Both the position numbers and the translations under genes were made by a program. Shown here piece after piece: positions 50,745-59,723 of a stretch of 64,000 nt of DNA. Under the pieces are notes generated by a model. The model saw only the letters and a list, made by a program, of their open reading frames with translations. It was not told where the DNA came from and ran no database searches. The DNA is taken from NCBI RefSeq assembly GCF_029338395.1, contig NZ_CP119810.1, forward strand, positions 248,001 through 312,000. The letters run 5' to 3'. Source of the stretch: Halorussus caseinilyticus. Lineage in GTDB: Archaea > Halobacteriota > Halobacteria > Halobacteriales > Haladaptataceae. Within the stretch, counting starts at the first letter, position 1; the number at the start of each line of letters is the position of its first letter.

Positions 50745-51644
50745 ATGTCGAACGATGACGACTCGCGGATTGGCGGACGGACTCGAAGAAGCGTTCTGAA
50801 AGGACTCGGCACTGCCGTCGCGTTCGGTGCGGCGACGGGAGTCGCCAGCGCGAGCGACGGCAGGGCGTCGCTGTTGGACGACCCCCAGACCGTGCTGGAC
50901 GACTACGCCGACGAGTACTCCGTGGAACTCGGTAACGGCCGACTCACCACGTTCTCGTCGGTGGACTTCACCGGTCTGCCGAAGTTCGTCGGCGTCCACC
51001 TCAGCGACGGGGCGCTCTCGGGTCTCCCGTCGGCCGAAGAACTCCAAGAGAGCGGCGAGGGAACCGTGATTCACGGCGCGATGAGCAAGGAGTTCGCCGT
51101 GCCGTTCCCCGACACCGCGCCCGCGCCGTTCGAGTTCCTCGGATTCAACTGGAACCCCAACGGCCACCCGCCCAGCGGCGTTCACGACGTTCCCCACTTC
51201 GACGTTCACTTCCACTTCGAGGACGTTGAGACCGTCTACGGAATCGAGCAGTCGGTCGCTGACTACGAGATTCCCGCCGAACGGATGCCGCAGGGATTCG
51301 CCCGCGTTCCGAGTCCGAAGACCGGCGAGTACGTGACGGTCAAGCACATGGGCGAACACCTCATCGACCCGACGACGCCGGAACTCAACGGCGGCGAGTT
51401 CACCAACACCCTGCTCTGGGGTGCCTACGACCTGAACGGCGACGGCGCGGGCGAACTCAACTTCGTCGAGCCGATGCTCACCCGCGAGTACCTCTCGAAC
51501 CTGAGCGGCGAGGACGCGCGACCGGTCGCCCAACCCACCGTCTACCCCTACGACGGGTGGTACCCGAACACGTATACGGTGTACGACCTTGGCACCGAAG
51601 GGTTGGCCGTCGTGCTGGAAGACCTCGAAGAACAGCAAGTTTAA
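50745..51644 (+). CDS. Tat-exported DUF5602/TTHB210-like protein
   Basis: 299 residues from the ATG at 50745. The signal RTRRSVLKGLGTAVAFGAAT is twin-arginine. The mature part has FLGFNWNPNGHPPSGVHDVP and PHFDVHFHFEDVETVYGIEQ, His-rich segments of the DUF5602 (TTHB210-like) group, with a late TVYPYDGWYPNTYTVYD. The His/Asp cluster suggests a metal or small-ligand site; function unknown. Outside the cell. An A/T-rich promoter region (50665-50735) precedes it. Confidence 0.7.
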   Translation: MSNDDDSRIGGRTRRSVLKGLGTAVAFGAATGVASASDGRASLLDDPQTVLDDYADEYSVELGNGRLTTFSSVDFTGLPKFVGVHLSDGALSGLPSAEELQESGEGTVIHGAMSKEFAVPFPDTAPAPFEFLGFNWNPNGHPPSGVHDVPHFDVHFHFEDVETVYGIEQSVADYEIPAERMPQGFARVPSPKTGEYVTVKHMGEHLIDPTTPELNGGEFTNTLLWGAYDLNGDGAGELNFVEPMLTREYLSNLSGEDARPVAQPTVYPYDGWYPNTYTVYDLGTEGLAVVLEDLEEQQV

Positions 51645-51687
51645 TCGACTCGCTCGCTTCTTTTTCGACCCGACGAACGCGGTTTCC

Positions 51688-52056
51688 TTATCCGAGGAAA
51701 CCTGCGCTGTAGGAACTGACGACCAGTGCCAGCACGAACAGCGCCGCGGGCGGAACCATCTCCGAAGTGGCGTCTCCCGCTCGGGCGTGCGTGACGACGG
51801 CCCCGGCCATCACCGCGGCGACGACGAGACCCGCCGCGAGCGCCGCCGTCGATGTCGTGACGAAACTGGCGAACAGGGCGAGACCCGCCACCACTTCGAT
51901 GCCGCCGGTCACGCTTCGGAACCACTGGGGATAGCCGAACCGGTCGAAGTCCTCGACGAGTTGTTCGGCCCCCGCGACTTTCATGCCTCCCGCGCCCAGC
52001 ATCGCAATCCCGAGCAGTCCCTTGATACCGAGAACCGCGGTGCCGACGACACTCAT
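51688..52056 (-). CDS. DoxX-like membrane protein
   Basis: 122 residues with four helices: VLGIKGLLGIAMLGAGGMKV, GGIEVVAGLALFASFVTTST, AALAAGLVVAAVMAGAVVTH and ALFVLALVVSSYSAGFL. The GAGGMKVAGAEQLVEDFDRF, GYPQWFR segment is typical of DoxX/DoxD-like proteins. DoxX relatives act in quinone-linked redox steps or as unknown membrane proteins; being next to a prenyltransferase, a quinone link is worth considering. Confidence 0.75.
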   Translation of the reverse strand: MSVVGTAVLGIKGLLGIAMLGAGGMKVAGAEQLVEDFDRFGYPQWFRSVTGGIEVVAGLALFASFVTTSTAALAAGLVVAAVMAGAVVTHARAGDATSEMVPPAALFVLALVVSSYSAGFLG

Positions 52057-52339
52057 CGGCGGACCCCCTCTTCGCGGTCCGCGTCGGTTCGGCGTTCGAC
52101 GTTCGAGCGTGGATTCTGCGTGAGTTTCGTCATTTCGATTCCCCTGTTTTATTCCGGAACTTAAATATTGTATGTTTTACACGGGTGGTCCTCTCGTCCA
52201 CCGAGTGGCACTCGCTCCGTCCTCTCTCGACACTCGTTCGACGCGATTCGTCTCGAAGATTTGTTTGCTCCTACCATTTATTATTATCTTATTATTTCTA
52301 TAGATAAATTTAAGTGTAAATATCATACATTAGATTAGT

Positions 52340-53296
52340 ATGGAAACTACCGACGTAGACAAAGTATCGCGGACGAAAGCGTGGTTGCTGGCTACTCGGC
52401 CGATGACGGTACCGGTCGGCGTGTCGCCGATTCTCGTCGGCGCGGGGTTGGCCGTCCACGAAGGTATCTTCGTCCTCGAACTCGCGGTGGCCTCGCTCGT
52501 TGCGATGCTACTCAACCAGCAGGGTACCCACTTCGTCAACGACTACTACGACGCCATCCGAGGCATCGACACCGACGACAGGGAGGGATTCACCCGCGTC
52601 ACCCAAGCGGGACTGCTCCCGGCCGAACACGTCAAACAGGGCATCTGGGTCGTCTACGCGCTGACGTTTATCGCGGGCATCTACCCCGTCTACGTCGGCG
52701 GGGTCCCGATGCTCGTCACCGGCGTCTTCCTCGCGGTGACTGGGTTCCTCTACGCCGGACCGCCTGTCTACTACGCCGACAACGGACTCGGCGACTTGGC
52801 TATCTTCTGGGTCTTCGGCGTGTTCCCCGCGGGTGCGACCTACTACCTGATGGCGGTCAAGTCGGCGGGCGTCGGCGCGTTCCCCGTCGAAATCCCGGCG
52901 GGCACCGTCCCGATGGAGGCGTTCGTCGCTAGTCTGGCACCCGCGGGTCTCGCCACCGCGATGATGATTATCAACAACATGCGCGACCGGGAGACCGACA
53001 TGGAGGCGGGCAAGCGGACGATGCCGGTCCGATTCGGTTACGGCTTCAGTCGCGCGGAGTTCGTGGCGATGCTCGGACTCGTCTACCTCGCGCCCGTCGT
53101 ACTGTGGGCGAACTACGGCTTCGAAATCTGGGTCCTCCTCCCCCTCGCGTCGATTCCCTACGCGGTCAGCGTTACCCGACAGGTGCTGAACAACACCGAC
53201 GAGGTGCTGAACCGGGCGCTGGTCCGCGAGGGACACCTGACCACGCTCTACTCGGTGCTGTTCGCAGTCGGCGCGAGCGTTCCGGCGGTCCTCTAA
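52340..53296 (+). CDS. UbiA-superfamily aromatic prenyltransferase, MenA-like
   Basis: 318 residues with about nine helices. First Asp-rich motif NDYYDAIRGIDTDDREG and second NNMRDRETDMEAGKRT bind the Mg-prenyl diphosphate. KAWLLATRPMTVPVGVSPIL resembles the MenA N-terminus. MenA joins a polyprenyl chain to 1,4-dihydroxy-2-naphthoate for menaquinone; other family members prenylate 4-hydroxybenzoate or make archaeal lipids. No other men gene is in the window, whereas chorismate-lyase-like and aromatic hydroxylase genes are, so the acceptor may differ. Upstream 52265-52335 is strongly A/T rich. Confidence 0.85.
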   Translation: METTDVDKVSRTKAWLLATRPMTVPVGVSPILVGAGLAVHEGIFVLELAVASLVAMLLNQQGTHFVNDYYDAIRGIDTDDREGFTRVTQAGLLPAEHVKQGIWVVYALTFIAGIYPVYVGGVPMLVTGVFLAVTGFLYAGPPVYYADNGLGDLAIFWVFGVFPAGATYYLMAVKSAGVGAFPVEIPAGTVPMEAFVASLAPAGLATAMMIINNMRDRETDMEAGKRTMPVRFGYGFSRAEFVAMLGLVYLAPVVLWANYGFEIWVLLPLASIPYAVSVTRQVLNNTDEVLNRALVREGHLTTLYSVLFAVGASVPAVL

Positions 53297-53377
53297 CCGG
53301 TCTCGTCACGTCGGCGTCCGTCGTCGGCGACGACGGACGCCGACCGCTCGATGTTCCGAGTCTTCGCGCGAGGCGGG

Positions 53378-54607
53378 TCAGTACTGGCCGATGCTCGTAA
53401 TCGGGGGGCTACCGTGGGGTCCGTAAGGGGCGTCGTCTAGCCACTCGCCCGCGTCCTCCCAGTAGTCGGCTAGTTTCGCGGCGGCGGCTTTCTTGGTCCT
53501 CGTCACGATACTGTCGTCCCGGAGGTGTTTCAGGGCCTGTCCCGCGGCGTCCTTGTTGAACTCGGCGGCCTTCTGCCGTCGCGCGGCGTACAGTTCGACT
53601 TCGGCGCGCGCGACCGGTTCGGTCTCCGCGCGGTTCGCCACCGCGATGGCCGACGCCGCTTCGTCGGCGTCGGCGACCCCCGAGTTCATCCCTCGCGCGC
53701 CGTAGGGCGCGAACAGGTGGGCGGCCTCTCCCGCCAACAGGACGCGCCGGTGGTCGTCCACGAACGAGTTCGCCGTCACCTGCTTGAACTTGTACTCCGA
53801 GACCCACGACACCCGCGACCGGTATCGCTCGCCGAGGATTCTGGCTATCATCTCGCCGAGGACCTCCTCGCTACAGAGTCGGTCCGGGTCGTCGGACTCC
53901 TTGCACTGGATGTCCACGCGCCACCCGCCCGTGAACGGGACGACCAGCACGTTTCGCCCGCCAACGCCGGGATGCTCGTAGTGGAACACCCGTTCGTTCG
54001 GCAGGGGGTTCTCGGGCGTCTCTTCGACATCCACGATGACGAAGGAGTTCTCGGATTGGCTTCCCCGGAAGTCCACGCCGATTTCGTTTCGGACCGTCGA
54101 ACCGGCACCGTCGGCACCGACGAGGTACTCCGTCTCCCACACGTCGCCGCCCGCGGTTTCGAGGCGAACGCCGTCGGGACCGGATTCGACGCGTTCGACC
54201 GCCGAGTCCCATTGGATTTCGACGCCGTTCTCTTCGAGTGCGTCCCGGAGGAACGTCTCCGTGTCGGTCTGGGGCAGACTGGTGAAGTGGGGGATGTCGC
54301 CCGACCCGCCGGGGTCGTCGTACGTCCGCGAGAACACTTCCTCGCCGCGCCAGAGCGTCCGTCGCGTCGGCCAGACGAGACCCCTCTCGACCAGCCGCTT
54401 GCCGAGTCCGGGGTCGATGCGTTCGAGGGTCCGGAGCGTCGAACCGTGGACGTATATCGCGCGAGTGCCGTCCCGGTTCCGGTCCTCGGAGTCGGCCTCT
54501 ACAATCGTCGTCGGGACGCCGCGGGCCCGGAGCGCGAGCGCCGCGGTCATCCCGGTCGGACCAGCGCCAGCCACGACGACCGGTGATTTTTCCGCCTTCT
54601 CTGACAT
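53378..54607 (-). CDS. FAD-dependent aromatic monooxygenase, PHBH/MhpA-like
   Basis: 409 residues from the ATG at 54607. FAD motif VVAGAGPTGMTAALALRARG, the DG motif YLVGADGAGSTVRNEIGVDF, and the GD-like motif LLAGEAAHLFAPYGARGMNS (Glu replaces the usual Asp). This is the group A flavoprotein fold, adding one hydroxyl to an aromatic ring using NAD(P)H and O2. Substrate candidates are 4-hydroxybenzoate or a prenylated derivative, given the neighbours; this is inference. Its promoter overlaps an AGAACG-N8-CGTTCT palindrome. Confidence 0.85.
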   Translation of the reverse strand: MSEKAEKSPVVVAGAGPTGMTAALALRARGVPTTIVEADSEDRNRDGTRAIYVHGSTLRTLERIDPGLGKRLVERGLVWPTRRTLWRGEEVFSRTYDDPGGSGDIPHFTSLPQTDTETFLRDALEENGVEIQWDSAVERVESGPDGVRLETAGGDVWETEYLVGADGAGSTVRNEIGVDFRGSQSENSFVIVDVEETPENPLPNERVFHYEHPGVGGRNVLVVPFTGGWRVDIQCKESDDPDRLCSEEVLGEMIARILGERYRSRVSWVSEYKFKQVTANSFVDDHRRVLLAGEAAHLFAPYGARGMNSGVADADEAASAIAVANRAETEPVARAEVELYAARRQKAAEFNKDAAGQALKHLRDDSIVTRTKKAAAAKLADYWEDAGEWLDDAPYGPHGSPPITSIGQY

Positions 54608-54623
54608 AGCAACTAATTCGAAA

Positions 54624-54643
54624 AGAACGTTTTTAGGCGTTCT
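54624..54643. promoter_or_regulatory. inverted repeat over the monooxygenase promoter
   Basis: agaacg at 54624-54629 and cgttct at 54638-54643, 8 bp apart, overlap the minus-strand box cctaaaaacg. It is well placed for a repressor. Confidence 0.45.
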
Positions 54644-54702
54644 GGTCGTTCGGTCGTTCCGCGCCGAGACGGAGGCCGCGGGGCGACTCTCCGACGGCAC
54701 CG

Positions 54703-55224
54703 CTACGGGAGGAACTGCTCGAACTCGCCCTTCGGGAAGTACTCGGTAATCGTCATGATGTCGGTGTCGTCGTGGTAGATGTCGTAGGTTCGCTCGAACA
54801 GCACTTCCGCGTCGGGTTCGACGAACGAGGGGCGTCGGTCGTCGGCGGTCACGAGACCCACGTCCACGAGTTCCCGGAACGTCTCGGAACGCTGTTCCCG
54901 GAACAACTTCCCGATACCGACGTTCCCCTCGCGGAGTTCGTCGGCGTACTCGGCGTCGAGACTCGCCAAATCGACTTCGGATTCGGCCCACGCCAGCGGT
55001 TCGGAGTCGCCGGGCGGTTTTAGCTTCACGTGTCGATAGAGCATGTCCTCGCGGACGGTTCGCGTAACGATGTCCACATCGACCGACTGCCCGGTGAGCG
55101 TTTCGAGCAGTCGCATCACGGTCCCGTCGTGCGTGAGAATCAGGCGTTCGACCGTCGAGAACGTCTCGTCGTCTATGGTCGTACACTGCTCTTTGGAACG
55201 GATTGTGTGAATATCCGAGGTCAT
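54703..55224 (-). CDS. chorismate-lyase-like protein (UbiC/DUF98 family)
   Basis: 173 residues. LILTHDGTVMRLLETLTGQS, DVDIVTRTVREDMLYRHVKL, PLAWAESEVDLASL, GNVGIGKLFREQRSETFREL and FERTYDIYHDDTDIMTITEY follow the chorismate pyruvate-lyase fold: the Arg in LLETLTG-VDVDIVTR..RED and a late Glu (TITEYFP) are placed as in UbiC/DUF98. Such enzymes convert chorismate to 4-hydroxybenzoate and pyruvate. The 5' region is extremely A/T rich (55225-55290). It is followed by the monooxygenase in the same direction, 95 bp on. Confidence 0.75.
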   Translation of the reverse strand: MTSDIHTIRSKEQCTTIDDETFSTVERLILTHDGTVMRLLETLTGQSVDVDIVTRTVREDMLYRHVKLKPPGDSEPLAWAESEVDLASLDAEYADELREGNVGIGKLFREQRSETFRELVDVGLVTADDRRPSFVEPDAEVLFERTYDIYHDDTDIMTITEYFPKGEFEQFLP

Positions 55225-55446
55225 AGTTCTTTTTGAATAAATTTTAATATAAATCTTTCTCTTAAATAATTTTTATTTTATAGATTTAGTTTGTACCAAT
55301 AACGTCCCGTGGGCGACGATTTATGGCTCGTCGGTCTTTGTTATCGGTGATAACGGCGAAACGTGCCGAAAGCTCTGTCGTCCGTGGTCGCCTTTTCGAC
55401 GCCCGAACCAGAACCCGTATTTTTCCCCTCCCGCATGTGTCTACTA

Positions 55447-56502
55447 ATGCAACGACGCGACTTCCTTCGTGCCAGCGCACCGCTCGGTCTCGCTGGTTTC
55501 GCAGGATGCACCGGAATGCTGGAAACCGAATCGTCGTCCGGGCAGTTCACTACTGTCGCCGACCGAGGGAAGAAAGTCTACTACCCCTCTCACATCGACG
55601 GGATGAAGATGGTCGGCATGGGCGGGTCGGGCCGCTACAAGGCGGGCCTGATGTACAGCGCACCCCACGCCTTCTGGACGATTACGGGCACCGACACCAA
55701 CCTCGCACAGGTCGGCGAGGACGTGACCGCCCACCTGATGGCGACGATTTGGGACAAGCAGACCAAGACCGTTCTCCCGACCGCGAACGTCTCGGCGAAA
55801 ATTCTGAAGGACGGCAACGAGGTCGATTCCCGGAGCCTCTGGCCGATGCTCTCCCAGAACATGGGGTATCACTTCGGCGACAACGTGGAACTCGACGGTG
55901 ACGGCACCTACACCGCGGAACTCTCGATAGGCGCGATGCAGGCCCGTCGGATGGGCGACCTGCAGGGCGCGTTCGGCGAACAGACCACCTTCGAGGTGGA
56001 GTTCGAACACACCCGCGACAAACTGGGTAACATCTCGTACGAGAACCTCCCCGACAAGAAGGGCACGGCGGGCGCAATCGAACCGATGGACATGAAGATG
56101 CCCATCGCGCAGGTCCCCGAGTCCGGAGACCTGCCGGGCGTCCTCGGCGAGGGGTCCACGGGCGACGCCAACTTCGTGGCGTTCTCGCCCGACGAGACGC
56201 CCCACTTCGTCGCCGACGGCAAGTCCTACCTCGCGGTGTCGGCCCGGACGCCGTACAACCGCTACCCCCTGCCGTTCATGTCGCTGTCGGCGACCCTGAA
56301 CCGCGACGGGTCGGCGGTCTACGACGACATCCTCCGACCCGCGGTAGACCCCGAACTCGGCTACCACTACGGCGCGGCGGTTGACGGCGTGGAGTCGGGC
56401 GACCAGCTCACGGTGACGGTGGACGCGCCGCCGCAGGTCTCGCGCCACGAGGGGTACGAGACGGCGTTCGTCCAGATGTCGGAGATGCAGATGACCCTGT
56501 AA
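55447..56502 (+). CDS. Tat lipoprotein with P19/Tp34-like domain
   Basis: 351 residues from the ATG at 55447, 29 bp from a gtatttttc box. QRRDFLRASAPLGLAGFAGC is a twin-arginine lipoprotein signal with the lipobox Cys. FWTITGTDTNLAQVGEDVTA, LWPMLSQNMGYHFGDNVELD and GTYTAELSIGAMQARRMG resemble P19/Tp34, periplasmic-type proteins that bind Cu or Fe with Met and His. A second domain (VAFSPDETPHFVADGKSYLA to the end) matches haloarchaeal DUF7350. Likely binds iron or copper outside the membrane. Confidence 0.7.
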   Translation: MQRRDFLRASAPLGLAGFAGCTGMLETESSSGQFTTVADRGKKVYYPSHIDGMKMVGMGGSGRYKAGLMYSAPHAFWTITGTDTNLAQVGEDVTAHLMATIWDKQTKTVLPTANVSAKILKDGNEVDSRSLWPMLSQNMGYHFGDNVELDGDGTYTAELSIGAMQARRMGDLQGAFGEQTTFEVEFEHTRDKLGNISYENLPDKKGTAGAIEPMDMKMPIAQVPESGDLPGVLGEGSTGDANFVAFSPDETPHFVADGKSYLAVSARTPYNRYPLPFMSLSATLNRDGSAVYDDILRPAVDPELGYHYGAAVDGVESGDQLTVTVDAPPQVSRHEGYETAFVQMSEMQMTL

Positions 56503-56591
56503 GCGCGGTCAGTCCGATTTCCCGACGGTGACTCTACTGCCGCGGTTCGACGTGATTTAACCGTCTGGCTCTCGAACCGACTGGTCGTCTG

Positions 56592-57932
56592 ATGAGTACC
56601 CCCAGAGCCGGGACCGCCGACGTTGCGAACCTCGCACATCCGCGGCGCGCGCTGGCGACGGTCGTCGCCGTGGTGTTTCTCGACCTACTCGGGTTCGGCA
56701 TCATTATTCCGATTCTCCCGTTCTACGTCCGCAGTTTCGGCGTCAGCGACGTGTATATCGGCCTGCTCGCGGCGTCCTACTCGGCGATGCAGTTCGCGTT
56801 CGCCCCGGCGCTCGGTTCGCTCTCGGACCGCCGCGGGCGGCGACCAGTCCTCCTCGTCTCGATTCTGGGGAGCGTCGTCGCGTGGACCGTCTTCGGACTC
56901 GCCGGGACCGTCTGGGTGCTGTTCGCCTCCCGGATGCTCGCGGGTGCGATGGGCGGCAACCTCGCGGCCGCGCAAGCCTACGTCGCGGACGTGACGCCGC
57001 CGGAGCGACGGGCGGGCGCGTTCGGTCTCGTCGGCGCGGCGTTCGGTCTCGGGTTCGTCTTCGGCCCGGCGCTCGGCGGCTTTTTCGCCAGCGACCCCGT
57101 GGTGGCGCTCGCCCGCGACGTACTCCCGGCCGCGATTCCGGCGACTCGGTTCTCCCTCCCGAGTTTCGCCGCCGCGGGGCTGAGTCTCCTGAACTTCGGC
57201 TTCACGGTCCTGTTCCTCGAAGAGTCGAGCGTCCGACGGGAGACCACCGAGGCGACCCGAGCGGTGGTCGGATGGGTCGAGACCTTCCGGAACGCGCTCG
57301 CCGACGACGCGCTCCGGGGACTGGTGGTGGCGTTCTTCCTGCTCTCGGTCGCGTTCTCGGGCGTACAGGTGATGTTCATCCCGTTCGCGGCCGACCAGTT
57401 CGGCTTCGGTGCCAGCGAGACGGCCCTCCTCCTGACGTACATCGGCGTCCTCGGCGTCGCGTTTCAGGGCGTCCTCGTCGGGCGACTCTCGCGGCGCTAC
57501 CCGGACTCGTCGCTCGCGGTGGCAGGTGCGGCCCTCCTGCTCGTGTCACTCGCGGCGCTTCCGTTCTCACCGGTACTCGGCCGGACGCTCTTTCCGGCAC
57601 TCGGCGGAGCGGTCGGCCCGCCGTTCCTGACCCGCGAACTCCTCGCGCTCGTCCTCGTTCTGCCGGGACTCTCGCTCGGGAACGCGCTCCTCTCGGTGTC
57701 GCTGACTACGCTCGTCTCGAAGGCCGCGGGCGCGGCGGTGCAGGGGAGCGCCTTCGGTCTCACGCAGGGAGCGGGGAGTCTCGGACGGACGGTCGGTCCG
57801 CCGGTCATGGCGGCGCTCTACGTGGTCGCGTTCTGGACGCCGTTCGTGGTCGGGGCGGGGTTGCTGGTCGTCACACTGGCGGTCCTCGTCCGGCGGTCAC
57901 GCGGTGTCGTCGGCCCCGTCGGGGCCGACTGA
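56592..57932 (+). CDS. MFS transporter, drug:H+ antiporter type
   Basis: 446 residues, 12 helices. Motif A after TM2 is GSLSDRRGRRPVLLVSILGS, and TM5 has FGLVGAAFGLGFVFGPALGG, the antiporter motif C, as in TetA-like DHA1 exporters. The central loop (ESSVRRETTEATRAVVGWVE) splits the two halves. Substrate unknown. Exports small molecules in exchange for protons. Confidence 0.88.
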   Translation: MSTPRAGTADVANLAHPRRALATVVAVVFLDLLGFGIIIPILPFYVRSFGVSDVYIGLLAASYSAMQFAFAPALGSLSDRRGRRPVLLVSILGSVVAWTVFGLAGTVWVLFASRMLAGAMGGNLAAAQAYVADVTPPERRAGAFGLVGAAFGLGFVFGPALGGFFASDPVVALARDVLPAAIPATRFSLPSFAAAGLSLLNFGFTVLFLEESSVRRETTEATRAVVGWVETFRNALADDALRGLVVAFFLLSVAFSGVQVMFIPFAADQFGFGASETALLLTYIGVLGVAFQGVLVGRLSRRYPDSSLAVAGAALLLVSLAALPFSPVLGRTLFPALGGAVGPPFLTRELLALVLVLPGLSLGNALLSVSLTTLVSKAAGAAVQGSAFGLTQGAGSLGRTVGPPVMAALYVVAFWTPFVVGAGLLVVTLAVLVRRSRGVVGPVGAD

Positions 57933-57966
57933 CCGCGGGACACGCCTCGGGTTCGTCGCCGGTCTC

Positions 57967-58362
57967 TCACTCCTCTACTTCCTCGGCGTCCATCAGGTCG
58001 AACAGGTCGTCGTAGTCCTCGGGGAGTTGCGCGCGGACCTGCTCGATTTCTCCGGCGGGAACCAACTCGCTGACGAGTCCGACCACGACCTTCCCGTAGT
58101 AGGCGGCGTCGGCGCGTTCGACGTTAGCGCGGTCGGCCACGCGCCCGACGAACTCGTCGTAGTCGAATCGCTGTCCGGAGTCGGCCGATTCGAGGTAGTA
58201 GTCCACCTCCATCGGGAGCGGTCCCGCGAGGTCCGCGGCCTCGCCTTCCTGCAATCGCTCGCCGAGCGACTGGAGGACCGCGCGGGTCGCGCGGACCGTC
58301 CGCCCGGTGTCGGGCAGTTCGAGTCGGTGCTGGACTGCTCCCATGAAGTCGTCGTACTTCAT
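57967..58362 (-). CDS. DUF2267 family protein
   Basis: 131 residues. KYDDFMGAVQHRLELPDTGR, VRATRAVLQSLGERLQEGEA, ADLAGPLPMEVDYYLE and FVGRVADRANVERADAAYYG give the DUF2267 pattern of two helical repeats. Its function is not known; it often lies near stress genes, here next to UspA on the opposite strand. Start chosen at 58362 (MKYDDF). Confidence 0.85.
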   Translation of the reverse strand: MKYDDFMGAVQHRLELPDTGRTVRATRAVLQSLGERLQEGEAADLAGPLPMEVDYYLESADSGQRFDYDEFVGRVADRANVERADAAYYGKVVVGLVSELVPAGEIEQVRAQLPEDYDDLFDLMDAEEVEE

Positions 58363-58461
58363 GTGCGGTCCTACCACGGACGGTCGAAAATACGTAACGG
58401 CGGGTTCACCCCTCCCGGAAGCGCCGGAGCGCTCTTGTCAGACGACGGCGAACGGAGCGAT

Positions 58462-58896
58462 ATGTACGACCGCATCCTCGTCCCGACCGACGGGAGCGAC
58501 CCGGCAGAACGCGCGTTCGAACAGGCGCTGGACCTCGCGGCGACCTACGACGCCGAACTCCACGTCCTCTACGTCGTTGACGTGTCGGCCTTGGCGGGCG
58601 AGTTCGACGCCGTGACCGTGGTGGACAAACTCGAAGAGAGCGGCCGGAAGATTACGAGGCGACTCCGCGAGCGAGCGGAGTCGGCGGGCGTCTCGCGCGT
58701 CGAGACCCGAGTCGCCGAGGGCGTCCCCTACCGGGCCATCCTCGACTACGCCGCCGACCACGACGCGGACCTCGTGGTGATGGGCACCCACGGGCGGACC
58801 GGCATCGACCGCTACCTCCTCGGCAGTGTCACCGAGCGCGTGGTCCGGAAGTCGGACGTGCCGGTGCTGACGGTGCGCGGAGACGAGGAGTCGTAG
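58462..58896 (+). CDS. universal stress protein, UspA family
   Basis: 144 residues. YDRILVPTDGSDPAERAFEQ starts the Rossmann-like fold and VMGTHGRTGIDRYLLGSVTE is the ATP-binding motif G-x2-G-x9-G-S. It binds ATP or another nucleotide and probably acts as a dimer in stress signalling. A close paralogue lies at 60117-60551. Confidence 0.92.
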   Translation: MYDRILVPTDGSDPAERAFEQALDLAATYDAELHVLYVVDVSALAGEFDAVTVVDKLEESGRKITRRLRERAESAGVSRVETRVAEGVPYRAILDYAADHDADLVVMGTHGRTGIDRYLLGSVTERVVRKSDVPVLTVRGDEES

Positions 58897-59143
58897 ACGA
58901 CGGGCGTCGCGGCAGTCCGTCGCGTCGGGGCTATCGGCTTCGCCACCCTCGGTTGTCGGTCGAGCGCATCCCGTGGTCCCTTCCACCGAGCGCGTTCTGG
59001 AGTTGGTCGGCCCGCCGTCGCGCGTCTCGAATTGCGGAACGCGATTCGAGACGCACACGACTACCTGAAAGAAATGTATTTGCGCGTCAGAAACAGGATA
59101 ATATTGCTCTCGGACGTATTTAGAATCGTATCGTCGATTCTCC

Positions 59144-59722
59144 TCACCCCGGCAGGAAGATGTTGATGGCCGCCACGACGAGACCCGCGAGTCCCATCCG
59201 GAACGCGGCGACGTACCACCGCTGGCCCGACATCCGGCCCATGTACGCGCCGAACGAGGCCAGCAGACCCACTCCGAGTGCGACTGCGACGGCGGCGGCC
59301 TGCCAGAGGGTCAACAGGACGCCCTCGAAGAAGAACGGGAGTAGCGGGAGCAAAATCCCGATGAGGGGACCGAGACCGCTGGCTATCGCGTGAACCGTCC
59401 GGGCACCCTGCTGTTTGCGCTCGAACTGGGTGTCGTCCAAGTCTGTCAGCATCGCGCGCTCGGTCCGGCGAATCTCGGCTCTGGTCTCGGCGCGCTCGAT
59501 TTCCCAGACGCTCCAGACGCCCGAGGTGCCCAGACCAACCGCCGCGCCGACGCCGATTTTGACCACCGTGAGACCGTCGGGGACCCCCGAGAGGACCGCA
59601 CCGATGACGACGCCGATGCTGGTCAGGGTCCCGTCGAACCCGTTCGAGATGAAGTACCGACGGGAAATCGAACGCACGTCCTCGCGCCCAAGCAGGTCGA
59701 GGAAGCGACGAATCGACGCCAC
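59144..59722 (-). CDS. VIT1/CCC1-family transporter
   Basis: 192 residues. SRRYFISNGFDGTLTSIGVV and IGAVLSGVPDGLTVVKIGVG form the first two helices with the family FDG-L motif; a cytosolic segment of charged helices (EIERAETRAEIRRTERAMLT) and three more helices follow (GPLIGILLPLLPFFFEGVLL to AFRMGLAGLVVAAINIFL). VIT1/CCC1 proteins move Fe2+ or Mn2+; the short archaeal form probably does likewise. It follows DUF211 by 1 bp in the same operon. Confidence 0.8.
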   Translation of the reverse strand: MASIRRFLDLLGREDVRSISRRYFISNGFDGTLTSIGVVIGAVLSGVPDGLTVVKIGVGAAVGLGTSGVWSVWEIERAETRAEIRRTERAMLTDLDDTQFERKQQGARTVHAIASGLGPLIGILLPLLPFFFEGVLLTLWQAAAVAVALGVGLLASFGAYMGRMSGQRWYVAAFRMGLAGLVVAAINIFLPG

Positions 59723-59723
59723 G

